This document shows positions 25,642 through 35,055 of a DNA stretch of 64,000 bases, piece by piece. The notes below the pieces were generated by a model that was not told where the DNA came from, searched no databases, and saw only the letters and a list, made by a program, of their open reading frames with translations. The stretch is from Mesorhizobium sp. L-8-3 (GTDB taxonomy: Bacteria; Pseudomonadota; Alphaproteobacteria; Rhizobiales; Rhizobiaceae), in contig NZ_AP023262.1 in the NCBI RefSeq assembly GCF_016756615.1, positions 2,478,501-2,542,500 of the forward strand. Direction: 5' to 3'. A program made the position numbers and the translations under genes. Position 1 is the stretch's first letter. Each line of letters starts with the position of its first letter.

Positions 25642-27357
25642 TCAGAAATGCGGCAGCCACACGTCCAGAACGGCCGCGCGTTTGCAGCTGCGCACGACTT
25701 CGAAAGCCTCGGCGACGGCGCTTTCGAGCTCTTCGATCTTCTCGACCCTGCGCGCGAAGGCGCCGCCCGAGGCAGCCGCGATTGACGAATAGTCCGGCGG
25801 CGGATCGAAGGCGATGTCGAGATCGTTGGCGCGGCTGGCATAGCCGTCCGGATGTACGGCGAGAGCGGAGAAGCGCGGCGCCTTCCAGCCGCGATTGTTG
25901 AACACCACCTGCAGGAACGGCGTTTCGTATTTGCCCGCCATCCAATGGACCGAGGACGGCACCGAGAACATGTAGGAGCCGTCGCCCGTCATGGCCACGA
26001 TCGTCTTGTCGGGCGCGGCCAGCTTGGCGCCGATCGCGGCCCCGCCGTTCCAGCCCAGCGAGCCGCCGCCGCTGGTGAAGATCGATCCCGGCCGCGTCAT
26101 CGCCAGGTGATTGAAGATCACGGGATAGTTGGTGATGCCTTCGTTGAGCACGATGGTGTCGTCGTCGACATGCCGGCGCACGCAGGCAGTCACATATTCC
26201 GGCGTGATCAGCCCGGCGGATGCCCTCTCCAGGGCTTCCAGGCCGCGCCGCCGCTTGTCGCTTTCGCCGGCATGGTGACGCCTGCGGCGCGCCACCGCTT
26301 CCGCATCGATGGCCCTCGCGCTGAGCGCCGCATTGAGCTGGGCGAGCGCTGTCGCGCCGTCGCCGCGCATCACCTGCCGAGCGGGGATGTACCAGAGCGG
26401 CATGTTCTCCTTCAGCGGGTCGACGTCGATGTGGAAGATGGCCGCATCGTCGTCGGGGCGGCTGACCGTCGGTATCCAGGGAACGTCGCTGTCGATGACC
26501 AGGATGCAGTCGGCCTCCGCGAGAGCGGCGTTCTGGCGCGGCTCATTCCATTGATTGCCGCGATAGAGCGGATGGTCATGGGGGAAGTTCATGGCGTTGG
26601 GAACGGATTCCAGCACGCCGACGCCGAGCGCCTCGCAGAACCGGACGAGTTCGCCGACGGCCAGCGGATTGCGTCCGAGATAGGAGGTCACCACCAACGG
26701 GCGGTCCGCTGCTTCGAAGGCGCCGAGCAGGCGCTCGACCGCGGCCTGCGTCAGGGCGACGGGTTCGACCGCCGGCCACTCGGCCATGTCGATCGCCACG
26801 GCTTCGGAAAGCTCCTCCTCCATCACCTCGCGCGCGCCCATAAGATAGACCGGCCCCTTGGGCGCGCTGTTGGCGAATTGCAGGGCGCGATGCACCATCT
26901 GCTTGATGTTCTTGCCCGTACGCAACTCGTTGTCGTATTTCATGTAGCCGCGCACGATGCCGCGCTGGTCCGGTACATCCTGGATCCACTGGATGAACTC
27001 GTTGCGGCTGCCGCGCATCTCGCCCCCCTGGGTGAAGGGCGAGGAACCGGCGAAGACGAGCATCGGCACGCGGCCCTTGGCGGCATTGTGGACGGCGCCG
27101 GCCAGGGCCTGAGTGCCGCATTCGACATGGACGACGACGGCTTGGGGGATGCCGCTGACCTGCGCGAAGCCGTGTGCCGCGCTCATGCCCACCATCTCGT
27201 TCGGGCATGTGATGACGGCCGGTATCTCGCGGCCCTTGGCACGCGCCTCGGCGATCGCCTCGAACAAGGCGGGGTGGTCGCTGCCGAAATTGGCGAAGAT
27301 ATAGGTAACGCCCGCCTCGGTGAGCGCTTCGAGAAAGGCCGTGCTTGCGGTGTACAT
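25642..27357 (-). CDS. Thiamine-diphosphate-dependent enzyme (acetolactate synthase/benzoylformate decarboxylase family)
   Basis: A 571-residue ThDP enzyme with the three-domain decarboxylase fold. The cofactor-activating Glu is in CPNEMVGMSAAHG (about residue 53), and the ThDP/Mg motif GDGSYMFSV (about 441) is followed about 26 residues later by NNRGWK, so it should be active. It probably decarboxylates or ligates a 2-keto acid. It lies between marR and the SDR gene in a catabolic operon with a TRAP importer. No small regulatory subunit is adjacent, which argues against acetolactate synthase in branched-chain biosynthesis. The product assignment is family-level only. Confidence 0.87.
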   Translation of the reverse strand: MYTASTAFLEALTEAGVTYIFANFGSDHPALFEAIAEARAKGREIPAVITCPNEMVGMSAAHGFAQVSGIPQAVVVHVECGTQALAGAVHNAAKGRVPMLVFAGSSPFTQGGEMRGSRNEFIQWIQDVPDQRGIVRGYMKYDNELRTGKNIKQMVHRALQFANSAPKGPVYLMGAREVMEEELSEAVAIDMAEWPAVEPVALTQAAVERLLGAFEAADRPLVVTSYLGRNPLAVGELVRFCEALGVGVLESVPNAMNFPHDHPLYRGNQWNEPRQNAALAEADCILVIDSDVPWIPTVSRPDDDAAIFHIDVDPLKENMPLWYIPARQVMRGDGATALAQLNAALSARAIDAEAVARRRRHHAGESDKRRRGLEALERASAGLITPEYVTACVRRHVDDDTIVLNEGITNYPVIFNHLAMTRPGSIFTSGGGSLGWNGGAAIGAKLAAPDKTIVAMTGDGSYMFSVPSSVHWMAGKYETPFLQVVFNNRGWKAPRFSALAVHPDGYASRANDLDIAFDPPPDYSSIAAASGGAFARRVEKIEELESAVAEAFEVVRSCKRAAVLDVWLPHF

Positions 27358-27374
27358 GGAAACACTCCCGCCGA

Positions 27375-27863
27375 TCAGTCGAGCAGCGCCGAAATGCGCT
27401 TGAGCAGGCGGATCAGCTCTTCCTTCTTGTCGCCGACGATCTCGTCCAGGGTGCGGTCATGGGCCGCCGCGTGCTCGGCAAGCATGGCGAGCTTGTCCTT
27501 GCCGAGCCGGGTGAGCGACAGCGTGTAGCTGCGCTTGTCGTTCTCCACCGTCTCCCGCGCGATCAGCTTCAGGCGCAGGAGGTCGCGCAGCACCGGCGTC
27601 AGGGTCGACTTGTCGCGGCCGCTCGCCTTGCTGAGCGCCATCGGCGTGATGCCGGGATTATCATGGATGAGGCTCAATACCGCGAACCAGCCCGGCCGCA
27701 GTTCGGCGTCGCCGGTGTGGCGCTTGAAGGCCTTGAACGATGCGTTCTGGGCGAGCCGCAGGTTGAAGCCGATATAGGAGTCCAGCTTGCCGAGCTTCAC
27801 CGGCTCGACCTTCTCGGCCGCCGCCTTGGCGCTCTTCGCCTTTCGGGTCGTCGTCTCGCTCAT
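27375..27863 (-). CDS. MarR-family transcriptional regulator
   Basis: A 162-residue winged-helix regulator with a Lys-rich N-terminal tail. The DNA-binding part (about 70-130) contains ITPMALSKASGRDKSTLTPVL and the wing NDKRSYTLSLT. It is first in the minus-strand set marR-ThDP enzyme-SDR-dctPQM-panE. A perfect palindrome lies 71 bp upstream of the start, so autoregulation and control by the pathway substrate are likely. Confidence 0.92.
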   Translation of the reverse strand: MSETTTRKAKSAKAAAEKVEPVKLGKLDSYIGFNLRLAQNASFKAFKRHTGDAELRPGWFAVLSLIHDNPGITPMALSKASGRDKSTLTPVLRDLLRLKLIARETVENDKRSYTLSLTRLGKDKLAMLAEHAAAHDRTLDEIVGDKKEELIRLLKRISALLD

Positions 27864-27933
27864 GATACTCCGGATCGCTGTCTTCGTGCTCGTATTGCGA
27901 ACACCATAGACAACGCAGCCGAGCGCGGCAAGT

Positions 27934-27951
27934 TAGTTTTGTCTCAAACTA
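27934..27951. promoter_or_regulatory. Palindromic operator TAGTTT-N6-AAACTA
   Basis: Perfect 6-bp inverted repeat with 6-bp spacer in the divergent region between marR and the AraC gene, a typical size for a MarR dimer site. A near-identical copy lies at 25567-25584. Confidence 0.6.
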
Positions 27952-28013
27952 TTTTCGGTTGCGGGTTGATTTCGATGGAACTCGGCGGCTAGTCTTTCCG
28001 CGGGAGGACGAGC

Positions 28014-28991
28014 ATGGAGCTGCAGGCGGTCGGCGGGCTGTTCAGGCCCCGGTGGGAGACCCAGCCCCTGGAGGCGTGGGCCAGCCAGTTGCAGGCGGTC
28101 TGCGGCAACTATCATCCTGTTCCGGCCGAAGGCCGCAAGGCGATCACCGGGGCGGTCGAAGCGCTTTATGCCGGTGGCATCGATTTTGCCCATGTCACCA
28201 AGGACCTTTCAGCGGTCGAGCGCCATACTGCCGATATTCGCAGGGATGACCAGGAACACCTCTTCCTCATCATACAGCTCACAGGGGCCTGCGGCATAGA
28301 ACAGTCCGGCCGCCAGGCGGTGCTGCAGCAAGGCGACTGCATCCTGGTCGATTCGACCAGGCCGTCGCGCTTCGTCTTTTCCGGCCGGTTTTCGAACCAG
28401 ATCTCGGTGCACCTGCCATGCCAGACCATGTATGCGCACCGTTCGGTGCGCTTCGAAGTGGCGAGCCGGCTCGACAGGTCGGACCCGATGGCCACCACGC
28501 TGCGCTCCCTGGTCGCCAAGATGCTGAGCGGCGATACCGGCGGCTCCAAGGGCGACCATCTGAAGTCGCTGCTTTACGACGCGACCCGGCTCTCCTTTAT
28601 GGGCGACGACGTCGTCGAACTGATGGCGACCGTTTCCGGCGCCGGCCAGCGTGTCGAACTGGTGCTCGAACTGATCGACCGTCATCTGACGGAGCCCGAG
28701 CTGGGGCCGAAATGGCTGGCGCAACGCCTCTCGGTTTCGTTGCGCACCCTGCAGGAGGATTTCCAGTCGACCGGCGCCACCTGTACCGCGATGATCCGCG
28801 ACAAAAGGCTGAAGCTTGCCGCAGAGTTCCTGGAGCGCGAACGTTCGGCCGGCAAGGGCCGTTCGATCGCCGACATCGCCTTCGCTTGCGGCTTCAACGA
28901 CATCTCCTATTTCAACCGCTCCTTCCGGGAGAAATTCGGCAGCGCGCCGTCCGGCTATCTGCGAGGGACTAGCGGGCCGGCCGTCCAGTAA
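28014..28991 (+). CDS. AraC-family transcriptional regulator (FeaR-like)
   Basis: A 325-residue regulator with an N-terminal cupin-like sensor domain (about 40-195) and a C-terminal double helix-turn-helix (about 215-315), ending in AFACGFNDISYFNRSFREKFG, the classical second AraC motif. A gggaggacg ribosome-binding site precedes the ATG. It is divergent from marR and upstream of the aldehyde dehydrogenase and GMC oxidoreductase genes on the same strand, which it probably activates. Confidence 0.92.
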   Translation: MELQAVGGLFRPRWETQPLEAWASQLQAVCGNYHPVPAEGRKAITGAVEALYAGGIDFAHVTKDLSAVERHTADIRRDDQEHLFLIIQLTGACGIEQSGRQAVLQQGDCILVDSTRPSRFVFSGRFSNQISVHLPCQTMYAHRSVRFEVASRLDRSDPMATTLRSLVAKMLSGDTGGSKGDHLKSLLYDATRLSFMGDDVVELMATVSGAGQRVELVLELIDRHLTEPELGPKWLAQRLSVSLRTLQEDFQSTGATCTAMIRDKRLKLAAEFLERERSAGKGRSIADIAFACGFNDISYFNRSFREKFGSAPSGYLRGTSGPAVQ

Positions 28992-29081
28992 CGCGCTTTT
29001 CTCCAAAGACCGGCGCGCGCGTCTCCAAGACGAACCTGTCCGATCGACCCTAGTCTTCGGCAGAGCTGGAGGAGCCGGGCA

Positions 29082-30488
29082 ATGGAACGATACGATCTCA
29101 TCATCGACGGCAAACGCGTCGCCGCCGAGCATCATGCCGAGGTGCGCAATCCTTCGAACGGAGAGGTCGTAGGGCTGATGCCGCTCGCTTCATCAGCCCA
29201 TCTCGACGCCGCGGTGGAGGCGGCCCGAAGGGCTTTCGCGACCTGGAGCATGGCGGGCGACGAGGATCGCAAGGCCGCCTGTCATGCCATCGGCGCCAAA
29301 ATCGCCGAGCATGCCGAAGAGCTCGCCAGATTGCTGACGCTCGAGCAGGGGAAGCCGCTCAACGGACTGGGCTCGCGCTTCGAACTGGGCGGCGCGCAGG
29401 CCTGGACGCATCATACGGCCGATCTCGACCTGCCGATGGAAATCCTGCAGGCCAACAACGAAGGACGCGTTGAGCTCCACCGCAAGGCGATCGGCGTGGT
29501 CGGATCGATCACGCCCTGGAACTGGCCGGTCATGATCGCCTGCTGGCACATCATCCCGGCGGTCCGCACCGGCAATACGGTCGTCATCAAGCCGTCGCCC
29601 AACACGCCGCTCTCGACCATCCGGCTGGTCGGGCTGATGAACGAGGTGCTGCCGGCCGGCGTGGTCAATGTCGTGACCGGCGAGAATTCGATCGGAGCGG
29701 CGATGTCGGCGCATCCCGGCATCTCCAAGATGGTGTTCACGGGCTCGACCGCGACCGGCCGCAAGGTCATGGCCTCGGCCGCCGAGACGTTGAAGCGGCT
29801 CACCCTCGAACTCGGCGGCAACGATGCCGGCATCGTGCTGCCCGACGTCGACCCGCAGCAGGTAGCCGAAGGCCTGTTCTGGGGCGCTTTCATCAATGGC
29901 GGCCAGACCTGCGCGGCGCTGAAGCGGCTCTATGTCCATGACAGCATCTATGACGAGGTCTGCGACGCGCTGGTCGAATTCGCGCGCAAGATCCCGGTCG
30001 GGGACGGGCTCGACGAGGCGAGCATCCTCGGGCCGGTGCAGAACGAGATGCAGTTCCGGAAGGTCTGCGACCTCGTCGAGGATGCCAGGGCCAATGGGGC
30101 CAGGATCCTGCTCGGCGGCGAGCCGTCGGCAGGGGCGGGCTATTATTATCCGCCGACCATCGTCGCCGACGTCAGCGACGGCGTCCGCCTCGTCGACGAG
30201 GAGCAGTTCGGACCGGTCCTGCCTGTCATCCGCTACGCCGATATCGAGGAGGTCATCGCCCGCGCCAACGACAACCCGAACGGGCTCGGCGGCTCGGTCT
30301 GGTCGAAGGACATCGAGGCGGCCAAACGTTACGCGCTGCGGCTCGAATGCGGCTCGGCCTGGGTCAACAAGCACGGCGCCATCCAGCCCAACGCGCCGTT
30401 CGGCGGCGTGAAGAACTCCGGCGTCGGCCTGCAATTCGCTGCCGACGGCCTCAAGGAGTACACCACCGCACAGACGCTCTTCTGCTGA
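29082..30488 (+). CDS. Aldehyde dehydrogenase
   Basis: A 468-residue ALDH-superfamily enzyme. TPWNWPVMIACW lies near residue 145, the catalytic Glu in LELGGNDAGIV near 244 and the catalytic Cys in NGGQTCAALK near 278. A gagctggaggag sequence precedes the ATG. It lies 90 bp after the AraC gene and 25 bp before the GMC oxidoreductase, so the two enzymes probably act in series, alcohol to aldehyde to acid. Confidence 0.92.
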   Translation: MERYDLIIDGKRVAAEHHAEVRNPSNGEVVGLMPLASSAHLDAAVEAARRAFATWSMAGDEDRKAACHAIGAKIAEHAEELARLLTLEQGKPLNGLGSRFELGGAQAWTHHTADLDLPMEILQANNEGRVELHRKAIGVVGSITPWNWPVMIACWHIIPAVRTGNTVVIKPSPNTPLSTIRLVGLMNEVLPAGVVNVVTGENSIGAAMSAHPGISKMVFTGSTATGRKVMASAAETLKRLTLELGGNDAGIVLPDVDPQQVAEGLFWGAFINGGQTCAALKRLYVHDSIYDEVCDALVEFARKIPVGDGLDEASILGPVQNEMQFRKVCDLVEDARANGARILLGGEPSAGAGYYYPPTIVADVSDGVRLVDEEQFGPVLPVIRYADIEEVIARANDNPNGLGGSVWSKDIEAAKRYALRLECGSAWVNKHGAIQPNAPFGGVKNSGVGLQFAADGLKEYTTAQTLFC

Positions 30489-30513
30489 CGCCGCGGAGCC
30501 GGGGGAGGGAACC

Positions 30514-32109
30514 ATGGCGGATTACGACTACATCGTCGTCGGCGGCGGGTCGGCGGGCTGCGTGCTCGCGGCGCGGTTGTCGGAAGAGGTGAGCAGCAAG
30601 GTCCTGCTGATCGAGTCGGGCGGCCGCGACACCGACCGCTACATCCATATTCCCGCGACCTTCTTCAAGGTCCTGGAGAAGGGCAGGGACGTCCACCCCT
30701 ACGCGTCGGAACCCGAGGCAGGGCTCAACGGCCGCCCGTCGATCGTGCCGCAGGGCAATGTGATCGGCGGCGGTTCCTCGCTCAACGCCATGATCTATAT
30801 CCGCGGCCAGCAGGCAGATTACGACAGCTGGGCACAGATGGGCTGCCGCAACTGGTCCTTCGACAAGGTCCTGCCGGTATTCCGCGCGCTGGAGGCCAAC
30901 CAGCGGCTGAGCAACGACTATCACGGGGCGGATGGACCGTTGAAAGTGTCCGACAAGCGCTTCGGCCATCCGCTGAGCTGGGCCTTCATCCGCGCCGCCC
31001 AGGAGGTGGGGCTGCCCTACAACGAGGATTTCAACGGCGCGACGCAGGCCGGCGTCGGCTTCTACCAGACCACGACCCATGAGGGACAGCGCTGGAGCTC
31101 GGCGCGGGCTTTCCTGAGGGACGCCGAGACGCGCGGCAATCTCCATGTGATGACCAATGCCCGTGTCGCGCGCGTGCGGTTCGAGGGACGCAGGGCGATC
31201 GGCGTCGAACTCGAAGACGGCCGCACCATCGTTGCGTCGCGTGAGATCGCCTTGACCGCCGGAGCGCTCGCCAGCCCGAAGATCCTCCAGCTGTCCGGCA
31301 TCGGCGAGGCGGCGCATCTCAGGAGCCACGGCATCGAGGTGGTGGCCGACCTGCCGGGGGTCGGCGAGAACTACCAGGATCACCTGGAATGCACCGTTCA
31401 GGGAGAGACGAAGGAGCCGATTTCGATCCTCGGCGAGGACAAGGGTCTCGCCGCCGCGCGCCACATGCTGCAATACATGACGTCGCGCACCGGCCTCCTG
31501 ACCTCGACGGTCGTCGAATGCGGCGGCTTCGCCGACACCGCGGGGACCGGCCAGCCCGACGTGCAGTTCCATGTGCTTCCGGTGCTGATCGGCTTCGTCG
31601 ACCGGGCGCCGGAGCCCGGTCACGGCATCAGCATCGGACCGTGCTTCCTGAGGCCGCAGTCGCGCGGCACCGTCAAGCTCAGATCGGCGAACCCGAGGGA
31701 CACGGCGCTGTTCAAGGCGAACGCGCTGTCGGTGCAGGCCGATGTCGATACGCTGGTGCGCGGCGTCGAGCTTGGCATCAGGATATTGGAGGCGCCGTCA
31801 TTGGCGCGGCTCGTGAAACGGCGTGTCCTTCCCAAGCCCGGCGTGGAGAAGGATCGCAGCGCCCTGGAGGACTATGTGAGGCAGGTTTCGAAGACGGTGT
31901 TCCACCCCTCCGGCACCTGCAGGATGGGGCCGGACGGCGACCCCATGTCCGTGGTCGGCGAGGACCTGAAGGTGCGCGGCGTCGAGGGCCTGAGGGTCTG
32001 TGACAATTCCATCATGCCGACGCTGGTCTCGGGCAACACCAATGCGCCTGCCATGATGATCGGCGAGCGCGCCGCCCGCTTCATGACAGGGAAGGACGTC
32101 GCCGCCTGA
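30514..32109 (+). CDS. GMC-family FAD-dependent alcohol oxidoreductase
   Basis: A 531-residue choline-dehydrogenase-like flavoenzyme. The FAD-binding motif is YIVVGGGSAGCVLAARLSEE (about 5-24); the GMC signature GGGSSLNAMIYIRG lies near 86; the catalytic His and Asn are in FHPSGTCRMG and GNTNAPAMM near the C-terminus. It should oxidise a primary alcohol to an aldehyde that the preceding dehydrogenase finishes. The AraC-ALDH-GMC order recalls polyethylene-glycol and other alcohol oxidation operons, but the substrate is not shown by sequence. Confidence 0.92.
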   Translation: MADYDYIVVGGGSAGCVLAARLSEEVSSKVLLIESGGRDTDRYIHIPATFFKVLEKGRDVHPYASEPEAGLNGRPSIVPQGNVIGGGSSLNAMIYIRGQQADYDSWAQMGCRNWSFDKVLPVFRALEANQRLSNDYHGADGPLKVSDKRFGHPLSWAFIRAAQEVGLPYNEDFNGATQAGVGFYQTTTHEGQRWSSARAFLRDAETRGNLHVMTNARVARVRFEGRRAIGVELEDGRTIVASREIALTAGALASPKILQLSGIGEAAHLRSHGIEVVADLPGVGENYQDHLECTVQGETKEPISILGEDKGLAAARHMLQYMTSRTGLLTSTVVECGGFADTAGTGQPDVQFHVLPVLIGFVDRAPEPGHGISIGPCFLRPQSRGTVKLRSANPRDTALFKANALSVQADVDTLVRGVELGIRILEAPSLARLVKRRVLPKPGVEKDRSALEDYVRQVSKTVFHPSGTCRMGPDGDPMSVVGEDLKVRGVEGLRVCDNSIMPTLVSGNTNAPAMMIGERAARFMTGKDVAA

Positions 32110-32183
32110 GGCTTCGACCGGTGTCGGTCTTCGTGCCTTGTCTCATGAGACCGCGCATCTTGATGGACGCGTGACGCTCAGCG

Positions 32184-32939
32184 TCAGTGCGACTCGTCCC
32201 GCGCCTTCTTTCTGCGCCGCGCCATCATGTTCAGCCCTTCGACCAGGGCCGAGAAGCCCATGGCGGCGTAGATGTAGCCCTTCGGGACATGGAAGCCGAA
32301 GCCGTCGGCGATGAGGGTCATGCCGATCATCAGCAGGAAGCCGAGCGCCAGCATCACGATGGTCGGGTTCTTGGCGATGAAATTGGCGAGCGGCGTGGCG
32401 GCCATCAGCATCACCGAGACCGCGACGATGACGGCGACATACATGATGGCGATCTCGTCGGTCATGCCGACCGCCGTGATGATGGAATCGATCGAGAAGA
32501 CGAGATCGAGCAGCAGGATCTGGAAGATCGCGCCCGCAAGCGTGAGCTGCAGCGTGCCGACCATGGAATCCTTGTGATCCTCGGGGTCGACCGTGTGGTG
32601 GATTTCCTTTGTCGCCTTCCAGACGAGGAACAGGCCGCCGGCGATCAGGATGAGGTCGCGCCAGGAGAAGCCGTGGCCGAAGGCGGTGAAGATCGGCGTG
32701 GTGAGCTTGACGATGAAGGAAATGGTGGCGAGCAGCAGAAGCCGCATGATCAGCGCTGCGCCGATGCCGAGACGCCGGGCCGGCACCTGCTGCTCGGGCG
32801 GCAGCTTGTTGGTCAGGATCGAGATGAAGATCAGGTTGTCGATGCCGAGCACGACTTCCAGCACGACCAGCGTGACCAGCGCCACCCATGCGGTCGGATC
32901 GTTGAGCCAGGCGAAATGCGGCACAAGGAATTCGATCAT
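32184..32939 (-). CDS. TerC-family integral membrane protein
   Basis: A 251-residue membrane protein with about seven helices. The acidic membrane motifs of the family are present: [13 protein letters not shown] (about 24-36) and [17 protein letters not shown] (about 137-153). TerC/Alx proteins are implicated in metal (manganese) efflux and metalation of exported enzymes. It stands alone, convergent with the GMC gene; no yybP-type manganese riboswitch was seen in the 135 bp upstream. Confidence 0.88.
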   Translation of the reverse strand: MIEFLVPHFAWLNDPTAWVALVTLVVLEVVLGIDNLIFISILTNKLPPEQQVPARRLGIGAALIMRLLLLATISFIVKLTTPIFTAFGHGFSWRDLILIAGGLFLVWKATKEIHHTVDPEDHKDSMVGTLQLTLAGAIFQILLLDLVFSIDSIITAVGMTDEIAIMYVAVIVAVSVMLMAATPLANFIAKNPTIVMLALGFLLMIGMTLIADGFGFHVPKGYIYAAMGFSALVEGLNMMARRRKKARDESH

Positions 32940-33074
32940 CTCAGTGGGTGCCCGTGGAAAGCCGAATGGAAGGTCCAGCAGAGTTAGGGTTTGTATGAGG
33001 CGGCGTCAATCGGCAGAGGTGTTTCTGCCGGCTTGGAATTCGGCCCGATCTTGCCCGAACGCTCGCCTGTTGCG

Positions 33075-33899
33075 CTAGCGCCAGAAGGACGGCACCGCCT
33101 CCTCGAGCCGCGGCCCGAGCCTCAACGGCGCGATCTTCTCGGCGAGCCCGGTCCGATCCGAAATCTCGAGGCCGACGCCGCAGATCGTCGCCGGTCCGCT
33201 CGCCGCCTCGAAACGACCCTTGGGCACTTTCGACAGGAAGCGGTTGAGCGGCTCCTCCTTGTCCATGCCGAGGGAGGAATCATAGTCGCCGCACATGCCG
33301 GCGTCCGTGATATAGGCCGTGCCGGCATTGAGGATCTGATGGTCGGCGGTCGGCTGATGCGTATGGGTGCCGACGACGAGGCTGGCGCGCCCGTCGACGA
33401 AATGCGCGAAGCACATCTTTTCGCTCGTCGCCTCGGCGTGGAAATCGATCACCACCGCGTCGGCCTGCTCGCCCAGCGGGCAGGCCGCCAGCTCGCGTTC
33501 GGCGGCCTGGAAAGGGTCGTCGAGGTCGGGCTGCATGAAGATGCGCCCCATGATGTTGGCGACCAGCACGCGCGCCCCGTTCTTCGCGACATAGACGCCC
33601 GAGCCCCGGCCCGGCGTACCTTTCGGGAAGTTGGCGGGGCGCAGGAACCGCTCCTCGCGGGGGGCGAAGACCAGCGCCTCGCGCTGGTCCCAGACATGGT
33701 TGCCTGTCGTCACCACGTCGGCGCCGGCGGCAAGCGTCTCGCGGAATATCTCCTCGGTGATGCCGAAGCCGCCGGCCGCGTTCTCGCCATTGACGATCAC
33801 GAAGTCCAGCCGGAAGTCGGAGATCAGATCAGGCAATCTTTCCCAGACCGCGGTGCGTCCGGTACGTCCAACCATGTCGCCGAGAAAGAGAAGTCTCAT
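33075..33899 (-). CDS. YmdB-type metallophosphoesterase (TIGR00282 family)
   Basis: A 274-residue dinuclear metallophosphoesterase. Metal-binding motifs are MRLLFLGDMVGR (1-12), VNGENAAGG (about 39-47) and TTGNHVWDQ (about 65-73); HTHQPTADH occurs later. Homologues such as B. subtilis YmdB act as cyclic-nucleotide or RNA-linked phosphodiesterases. The ATG at 33899 gives the conserved family N-terminus; an upstream GTG is possible. It lies 65 bp downstream of fau in the 6S RNA-fau-ymdB order common in alphaproteobacteria. Confidence 0.9.
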   Translation of the reverse strand: MRLLFLGDMVGRTGRTAVWERLPDLISDFRLDFVIVNGENAAGGFGITEEIFRETLAAGADVVTTGNHVWDQREALVFAPREERFLRPANFPKGTPGRGSGVYVAKNGARVLVANIMGRIFMQPDLDDPFQAAERELAACPLGEQADAVVIDFHAEATSEKMCFAHFVDGRASLVVGTHTHQPTADHQILNAGTAYITDAGMCGDYDSSLGMDKEEPLNRFLSKVPKGRFEAASGPATICGVGLEISDRTGLAEKIAPLRLGPRLEEAVPSFWR

Positions 33900-33964
33900 C
33901 AGAAGCCACGTCAGGAGAAAAGGCACGGCTTCGCCGGAAGTCGTGCGAGAGCAAACTATCCCTT

Positions 33965-34552
33965 CTAGCCAGCCCCGGCAAAGCTGCGCAACCCGCTTTC
34001 GGTCAGGATCTCGCCGATAACAACGTCATGAGGCTCGTCCGGCACGTTGGCGACCTCCTGACAGTCGAAGGCTATGCCGATGAGCCGCTGGGCGTGGCCG
34101 TTCGCCTGCAGCCGCGCGATCGCCCGGTCGTAATAGCCTGCGCCGTATCCGATCCTGTGGCCGCGCCGGTCGAAAGCGGCGAGCGGTACCAGCATGATCG
34201 ACGGGTCGAGCATTTCGGCCTCTTCGCCTGGTCCGGACGTGCCGAACCCCATATCGACCAGCCGGCCCTCGCGCGTCAGTTCGCGAAAGACGATCGTCGT
34301 CTTGTCGAGAATGGCCGGCAGGGCAAGGCGCGCGCCCTTTTCGCGCAGCGCAAACATCATCGGGCGGACATCGACCTCGGAGCGCATCGGCCAGAAGCCC
34401 GATACGATGCTGCCGTGTTCGAACGCGATACGGTCTCGCGCTGCGTCGGCCATGCGCAGCGCCGCCTCGATGCGCCATGACGGGTCGAGCGCGTCGCGCC
34501 GGGCAAGCGCCTCCTGACGAAGGGCTCTTTTGAGGGCTCTTGGTTCGGTCAT
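33965..34552 (-). CDS. fau: 5-formyltetrahydrofolate cyclo-ligase
   Basis: A 195-residue enzyme converting 5-formyl-THF to 5,10-methenyl-THF with ATP. The family motif RIGYGAGYYDRAI lies near residue 135, with VPLAAFDRRGHR just before it; the N-terminus KRALRQEALARRDAL binds ATP in this fold. Three in-frame starts exist (34603, 34564, 34552); the last gives the normal family length. It lies directly downstream of the 6S RNA candidate, the arrangement known from E. coli (ssrS-fau). Confidence 0.9.
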   Translation of the reverse strand: MTEPRALKRALRQEALARRDALDPSWRIEAALRMADAARDRIAFEHGSIVSGFWPMRSEVDVRPMMFALREKGARLALPAILDKTTIVFRELTREGRLVDMGFGTSGPGEEAEMLDPSIMLVPLAAFDRRGHRIGYGAGYYDRAIARLQANGHAQRLIGIAFDCQEVANVPDEPHDVVIGEILTESGLRSFAGAG

Positions 34553-34614
34553 GGCGCAAGTCATAGCCCAGCCGTCATCGGCAAGCCATGAGCGAAACGC
34601 CATCTACGGGCTCA

Positions 34615-34785
34615 TTGGAGACGTAGGTTCTGAGGCGGCCGTCCGACCGATCGCGCGAATGTCCGCGCGTGCCTCCCCCAGGGGCGGTTCGTCCTGCCGG
34701 CGCAGTGATGGACGGGAGCGAAAGCAAAGCGGCGATCCAGGCGGACCGGTGGAGAAGTCGATCCCGGGAACCTACAAAGTAGGTG
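34615..34785 (-). ncRNA. ssrS: 6S RNA candidate
   Basis: Located immediately upstream of fau on the same strand, the conserved position of 6S RNA. About 160 nt are bounded by complementary ends GUAGGUUC (complement of 34768-34775) and GAACCUAC (complement of 34623-34630), forming the closing stem. Inside are further pairing segments, CCGGUCCG with CGGACGG, and the GAUCGGUCGGACGG stretch, which resembles the GCUCGGUCCGUCCGAG side of E. coli 6S RNA. Ends are approximate. It should bind housekeeping RNA polymerase as an open-promoter mimic. The further 270 bp to the MoxR gene hold no gene and should carry divergent promoters. Confidence 0.72.
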
Positions 34786-35055
34786 GGCGCCATATGAAAG
34801 GACCCACGGGCCCAATCAGGGATAGCTCCCTTCGAGATCGATAAGGCCCCGGGGAAATGTTACTCCTGCCGAGAGGCCCAGATCGCCATTGCGCAATATA
34901 GTGGAGCCGCTGCCGCTGCGCCAGTTCCATATGGAAGGAATCCCCTGTTCGGCAACCGCGTCGGGCCCCGGGGCACGGGCTGCGGCAACGCCCGGGCTTG
35001 CGCGGCCGGCTAACGGTCCGTAGGGTCTGGCCAACTCAACGGCAGGATTTTTCGT

